Shown here piece by piece: positions 59,068 through 64,000 of a DNA stretch of 64,000 nucleotides. The position numbers and the translations under genes are program-made. Every line of letters begins with the position of its first letter. Within the stretch, counting starts at the first letter, position 1. The DNA is taken from positions 73,248,532 through 73,312,531 of the forward strand of contig JBOZIK010000001.1 in assembly GCA_051453625.1 (NCBI GenBank), read 5' to 3'. The stretch comes from Welwitschia mirabilis. Taxonomy: Eukaryota > Gnetophyta > Gnetopsida > Welwitschiales. Below the pieces are notes generated by a model, which worked only from the letters and a program-made list of their open reading frames with translations, was not told where the DNA came from and searched no databases.

Positions 59068-61031
59068 TGATATTAATTTTATCTTAATATTATTTAAACA
59101 TTATTTTTAATTATATTAAATTAATTAACTTACAATTAAATTCCTATTTCTTATTATGATAAAAAGTAGTGGCATGCTCTTGAAATTTAAGCATTTATTT
59201 CTTAAATTATGGAGTTATTAGTAATGCTTATATTTGGAATGTGAAAATAGTATATATTGTAACTAACTTGTCTTAGTTTTTCTTATGTTAAAGAATTTAA
59301 TTCTTACAAGAATATTTTTAATGATCATTATTTTGCAAAATGAGCAGTTTCCATTATGATGAATTATTATGCACCCAATGACCAGAAAAATTAATGATGA
59401 GGTGTTATGAAAGCCCTACCATCTTCACCACCTCCATCTCATGATGGTGTCTCTTAGCATTCTGGAGTTTTCTCATCACCCCACATCCTTATGTTATGAA
59501 ATAGGACTCCCTATTCTCATATTTTGCATATTGTTAAGAAAGCCCTTATTATTGAATCTTGGCAATTTTAACTTAAAGCTTAGGGAACCTTGAAGCTTTG
59601 GAATCTTGATAAGAGCCTTGAAGTCTTTAAACACTATAAAAAAAATATTAGTATGATTCTATTTCATTCTTACTTTCTTAATTGGTCTTTTCCTTGTATG
59701 CATTCTTTTATGCATCTCTGTTGTATTTGTTTTCTTCCAAATATTGTAAAGATGCTAGATGTGTGTATTATTGATATCTAAATAGACGCATTCCTAGATA
59801 TAAATCTTATCTTCTACTATTTTTCACTTGACAAAATTTTTATGAATCTAAATCCAAGTTCTTCTTGTGGATGATTTATGTTCTATTGATGTACCTTACT
59901 CATACATCTCTTGATATATTGGATTCTTGTGATCTTAAGGAAATAAGTATGTGACAAATCACTGAATGAAGCAGTGGAATGTAAGAATTCACAGATCATC
60001 AAATGAAGTAGTTAAATTTATTAATTAATCTTAGATTACTAAATGAGTCAGTGGGCTTCATAGATCACCAAATGAGGTAGTGGAGTAAGATAATATATGC
60101 AAAATATTATGAGAAATTTACAAATTACAAAATGAGGCAGTGATGGTATTGAAAAATATATATGATAAAAGAAATTATTGAAAAACTAGTTAATTCTCAT
60201 ATTGTTTTCATAAGATCATTATTGAAATTCTTGAATCTTACTTAAACCATCTTGAGATGTGGAATTTCCCAATCTTCATCTTAAGACATGGGTTTCTTTA
60301 AATATTTACCTTATCTTGTCTATATCATATTAGGAGCTATGAAATTTTTATGGTTCTCACTCCATATTTCTTGTTAAAAAATGTGGTGAAACTAGAGCTT
60401 AAATGCTAAGGAGGAGGGTATAGAGAAATGGAAATTATTATTTTAGTTTATGTTGAAATATTATCTTAGAGTGGAACTTATAGTTCTTGCTAAATATTGA
60501 AATTCAGTGATGTAATTATTATGATCTTGAGAATTTGTAACAAACTAAATCATGTGTATTCTAGATTATACCTTCTTGAATTTGTAATAGCATAAGCAAT
60601 AAAATTTTGATTTTACTATTAAAAATATCTATATTTTTATTGTTAATTTTTCTTATTAAATAGTACTATATTCAAAATTATATCATCTTTAATATTATCA
60701 AGTTTATCTATAACTTGTTAGAATAATTATTGATTTCATAGAAATATCATTGTCCCATGATTTTAATTATTTTTAAATTAATCATTATTATAGTAGGTTA
60801 CTTTTAAAAGGAGGACATTTACAGCTTCTTAAAAGAAAGGATTGTATTAAGAAAAGCAACATTTTTCACTTGTAATTAGATGTTACATTTTCAAAAGTAA
60901 CATTTTTTAGTTGTAAAAAATTGGATGTTACATTTTCAAAAGTAATGTTTTTCTCTTCTAAAAAGTTGAAAGTTACCTTTTGGCTTTAGAGTGAGTTTGA
61001 ATTTTTCAACTATAGAAGTCTAGATGTTACA
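59068..61031 (+). repeat. 3' LTR of element F
   Basis: Aligns with 50541-52510 over its whole length, including the tandem array (59955-60145) and the hairpin repeats (60850-60960), and ends GATGTTACA. The plus ORF at 59590-59781 lies inside the LTR and is chance. Confidence 0.88.
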
Positions 61032-61036
61032 TTATT

Positions 61037-61560
61037 AAAGATAGGCTTCTAGAAGCTTTAAATTGATAGATAATATTTTTAAGAAAAACATTTATGGTAG
61101 TTTAAAAGGAATAATGTGCTATAGACTAAGTATTTATCCACTTAGTAAGGATGTACCTTTTTTCATATGAAGAAGGATTAATTGAACTAACAAAGTCTAT
61201 TCCTCATATACTAAAGGGTTTAATTGATTATATCCATTATTTTATCATCTTTATATCTTAAGTAAATTCTTCTTTCCTTTGAGATTTATTATGTGTTTGA
61301 AAAATCTAAAAGAATTTTTAAATATTATTGGTCAATTGTATCTCATGTGTAAGATTTTCTTCTTTCACTGTAATGTTCTCCTCTTTCTTCATCATGCAAT
61401 TTCTTAAGGATTTCATTTCGTGATTCTTCTTTAACACATCTTTTTATGATATCGTCTTTAGATTTTGTAAATAACATATTATCATTGCATATATAATCTC
61501 TAACTTTTCTCAATAATTTTATTTTCTTATAATAGTTTATAAAAGATGGTAGTTTCTTAA
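61037..61560 (-). pseudogene. Integrase of element E, N-terminal part
   Basis: The minus strand reads DDIIKRCVKEESRNEILKKL then HDEERREHYSERRKSY at about 61355-61470. This is the zinc-binding N-terminal region of a Ty3-gypsy integrase (family: xGIIRRCVPExE...I...CH...GGHFG..KT), with its Cys/His set partly lost. Left of it the frame decays and meets the right edge of element F. The later integrase core continues at 50504 on the other side of F. Confidence 0.75.
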
Positions 61561-61599
61561 TGACTATAAAATTGTCAAAATTGTTAAACCATGTATTTA

Positions 61600-62560
61600 T
61601 TTTGATTTGGAAAAGTTTTTACTAGGGAATTCATTTCTAACATTAATTTGTTCTTAATCCTTATCAAATTCTAATCTAGACAAGTGATCTGCCTCTACTA
61701 AATTTGAAATCAAACTCCTACATTAGTACTAGCCATTTCATAATCGTAGAATTGTTTCCTTTTCATTCATTAGAAATATTATTTTACTATGATCAATATG
61801 AATTTTACTTCATAATTCAAGATATAACATTTGAATTTTTTTAATGATATAAGAACTACTAAGAGTTCTTTTGCAGTTACTTTATAATCTTATTGAGCTT
61901 ATTTAAAATTTTTATTAACATAGGCAATAGTATAAGATCTATTTTCATCATTCTTTTGTTATCAAATAAATTTTATAGCATGATTAGATGTGTTAGTCAT
62001 TATATGGAATGGTTTTATCAAATCAGATTCTTATAAAATAAAAGCCATGAGTAACTTATCTTTTAATGTCTGATAGGCATCTTTGCATTCATTAGTCCAA
62101 TAATACTTATCTTTTTATAAGATATTACTATGAGGTTTAGAAATTTTACTAAAATTATCTATGAACCTTTTATAATATCTTACATAACCCAAAAAAAGAT
62201 ATAGGTTGTTTTAAATTTAGTTGGGGATCGTATGTCTTTTATAGCCTTCATATTTTATTCATTAGTTCCAATTCCCTTGTTGGAAATTTTACATCTAAGA
62301 ACTATTCATTTTGTAATTAAAAGGTAACTCTAAAACCAACTCAATTTAATCTTTTTCTCTTCATAAATTTCTAGGACCTTTTCTAATATATCCAAATATT
62401 CCTCAAAGTTATTTCTAAATATTGGGAAATCATTCATGAATACTTTAACTAACCTTCCTTTCATATCTTGAAATATAATATTTACTAACCTTTGAAATGT
62501 GTATAGGGCATTACATAATTCAAAGATAATACTTTAAAGTCATAAGTTCTTTAATGACAA
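61600..62560 (-). pseudogene. Reverse transcriptase and RNase H of element E
   Basis: The minus strand reads ELCNALYTFQRLVNIIFQDM at about 62460-62520, then KGRLVKVFMNDFPIFRNNFE with the active site at 62426-62440. The family FMDD or YLDD is FMND here, so the first catalytic Asp is Asn. RNase H ends with HIDHSKIIFLMNEKE (about 61760-61805) and VEADHLSRLEFDKD (61665-61700); ADHLSRLE is the usual Athila/Tat ending of this domain. Stops and shifts lie between. Its order with protease upstream and integrase downstream is canonical. Confidence 0.83.
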
Positions 62561-63059
62561 GTAAAGGTAGTTTTGGCCTAATCTTCTAAGGCTATAGGAA
62601 CTTGGTTGTACCTGCTTACCAAGGAAACTATAATAGTAATGTCTAGAAATTCTTTCTAATACCTACTAAACAAAGGATGAAGAAAAATGATTCTTATATA
62701 TTGCTATATGTAGCATTCTAAAATCTATATAGACTTACCATTTATTTCATGTTTTTACTAATATAGTCATAGGTCTCATCCATCTTTAATTTGATTTGGG
62801 TTATATAAATACTACATTTAAAAGTTTAGTTATTTCTTATTCAACTGCATCCTAAATATATGGATTACATCTCCTTTTAAGTTATCTACAAGGTTTAATT
62901 GAAATACCTACATAAATTTTATGCTAACATATTTTAGGATCTATTTCTTTACTATTAGTATGATCCCATAAATATGCTCTTTTTATTTTAATTAAAATCC
63001 TCTTAATTTTTCTTTTTTAATAGTGGGTTAAGTAACTATTAATAATTTAGAGGTCCATT

Positions 63060-63480
63060 GGGAACTATCTCTCTATAGTCCAATTCTTTCTTAAAAGGTA
63101 CTTTTTCTATCTCTTAAGATGTTAATTCTTCTTCTTTGTATTTCTCATCATTTTGTTTTCTTAATATTGTGTGACCCTTCTGAACTAACATATCATTAGT
63201 TATAGCTTTAGAATTTAATCCTATCTCCTCTAAAACTATTAATTCACAAAATCTAATTTCTTAATTTAAATCTTCTAAACTAATATTCATTACCCATTTT
63301 CTAGAATATATGGTTGCATTAGTAGTAGCCATCCAAGGTCTTCCTAAATTCCCACATGTGCATTCCCCTAAGTTTTTTTTACTAAAAAGCTTGTTAAGTA
63401 AATGAATCTTTACAATATAGTAGGTAAATCCTTGAGAATCCCATTAAGAATTTCTACTAGTTCATATACCAGATAAAATT
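63060..63480 (-). pseudogene. Protease region of element E
   Basis: The minus strand reads NLGRPWMATTNATIYSRKWV at about 63290-63345, the conserved second half of a gypsy protease (family: ILGRPWLATANAxI). ITNDMLVQKGHTILRKQNDE follows at 63145-63205 as linker. The PW form differs from the PF of element A, so E belongs to another lineage of the same broad group. Further upstream (63480-64000) only broken frames remain, and the window ends before gag and the 5' LTR. Confidence 0.7.
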
Positions 63481-64000
63481 TTTCTTAATATGATAATAAC
63501 TCTATTTTTTCTAATTTTTCCTAAGCCTCATAGATCATAACATTTACACTTGCGCCTAAATTAACTAATGCTTTAACTTTTAGTTTATTATTGATTCTAA
63601 TATCTAGCATAGGTTTCCCTAGGTTACTGTATTTTTCATGTTGTTATTTTGCAAGATCTATGTAGTAGTCTAAGAGACTTAAACCTTTTTCACCGTTTCT
63701 ATATGCTTTTCTTTCTTTTATTTCTTTTTACTCCTTTGTATTAAACATTTACTCTTCATTTGTTTCCAATAACAAGTACATCTTCAAGTAATTTCAAAAT
63801 ATATACAAATCTATTATAGTATTTTCTAAAGCTTTTCTCAAGTTATTATTATTTTTTTAATCTCTAAGTGTTTAATTTCTCAACTTCTTATTAAAAAGAG
63901 CATAACTTTTGGTTATTCCTCTATGACTACCTGTATTTTAGTTGAAGCGTTTTTTTACCTCATGTAAGCTATTTTTTATATTTTTTATTTTTGATTTTTA

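Larger units (their letters stand above)
50541..61031 (+). mobile_element. Element F: non-autonomous LTR element carrying a PPR gene copy
   Basis: Two direct repeats of about 1.97 kb (50541-52510 and 59068-61031) frame a 6.56-kb interior. A tRNA-iMet-type primer-binding site follows the left repeat at once, which makes the repeats LTRs and the element plus-stranded. No gag, protease, RT or integrase motif is readable inside. Instead there is a PPR gene copy in the sense orientation and a minus-strand coding-like remnant. The size and lack of genes fit the LARD class of large non-autonomous LTR elements. The flank right of the element is TTATT (61032-61036); the same pentamer occurs at 50505-50509. 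If that is the target duplication, the left LTR starts at 50510. The LTRs differ at many positions, so the insertion is old. Confidence 0.85.

Noticed and set aside
59590-59781. 63-codon plus-strand ORF
   Set aside because: Lies in the 3' LTR of element F; the matching stretch of the 5' LTR is not open.

Overview
The window is nuclear plant DNA: strongly A+T-rich, with no intact cellular gene, and built almost entirely of old, nested LTR retrotransposons plus a few broken pieces of plant genes. The retroelement types (Athila/Tat-like Ty3-gypsy, Tork/TNT1-like Ty1-copia) and the relatives of the gene fragments (plant arogenate dehydrogenase, a plant PPR protein, the DEAH helicase Prp43/DHX15) all point to a land plant with a large, repeat-rich genome. 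The species cannot be told from the sequence. All identifications are by eye and recall of protein families; no search was run.

Layout. Element A (830-9893, minus strand) is a complete but dead Athila-like element with a TTAAA target duplication, a primer-binding site, and gag, protease, RT and integrase remnants. Its 3' LTR has lost about 820 bp. Element C (9894-15394, minus) is a related copy; A appears to have landed in it. Element B (16742-23445, plus) is a third relative with both LTRs and a primer site but almost no pol. From 23446 to 27400 nothing was recognised. A minus-strand arogenate dehydrogenase pseudogene lies at 27640-28525 and a minus-strand Prp43/DHX15 C-terminal pseudogene at 35020-35690. 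Between them sits a complete Ty1-copia element (28839-34827, plus, perfect GAGCC target duplication), the best preserved element here. Element D (about 38.4-40.6 kb, minus) is a Ty3-gypsy RT-to-integrase remnant, followed by a 396-bp tandem duplication (42817-43600) and a weak ORF remnant at 45.95-46.53 kb. Element E (minus) is a further Ty3-gypsy element: its protease, RT, RNase H and the start of integrase lie at 61.1-63.4 kb, and the rest of its integrase at 49.8-50.5 kb. Element F (about 50541-61031, plus), with LTRs near 2 kb, splits E's integrase gene.

The most notable object is F. It has paired LTRs and a tRNA-iMet-type primer site but no recognisable gag or pol. Its interior instead carries a long, decayed copy of a plant P-class PPR gene that, from memory, is closest to Arabidopsis At3g16010, plus a minus-strand coding-like remnant of unknown origin. 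It reads as a non-autonomous LTR element that captured host gene sequence.

A second theme is decay by G:C-to-A:T transitions. GC-rich primer sites are turned A/T-rich, Gln and Trp codons have become stops, and catalytic Asp codons have become Asn in several elements. This is what long-term loss of methylated cytosines would give. No CRISPR array, rRNA, tRNA gene or intact protein-coding gene was found. Six runs of Ns of 100 or more and one of 9 interrupt the window, two of the long ones next to TG microsatellites.
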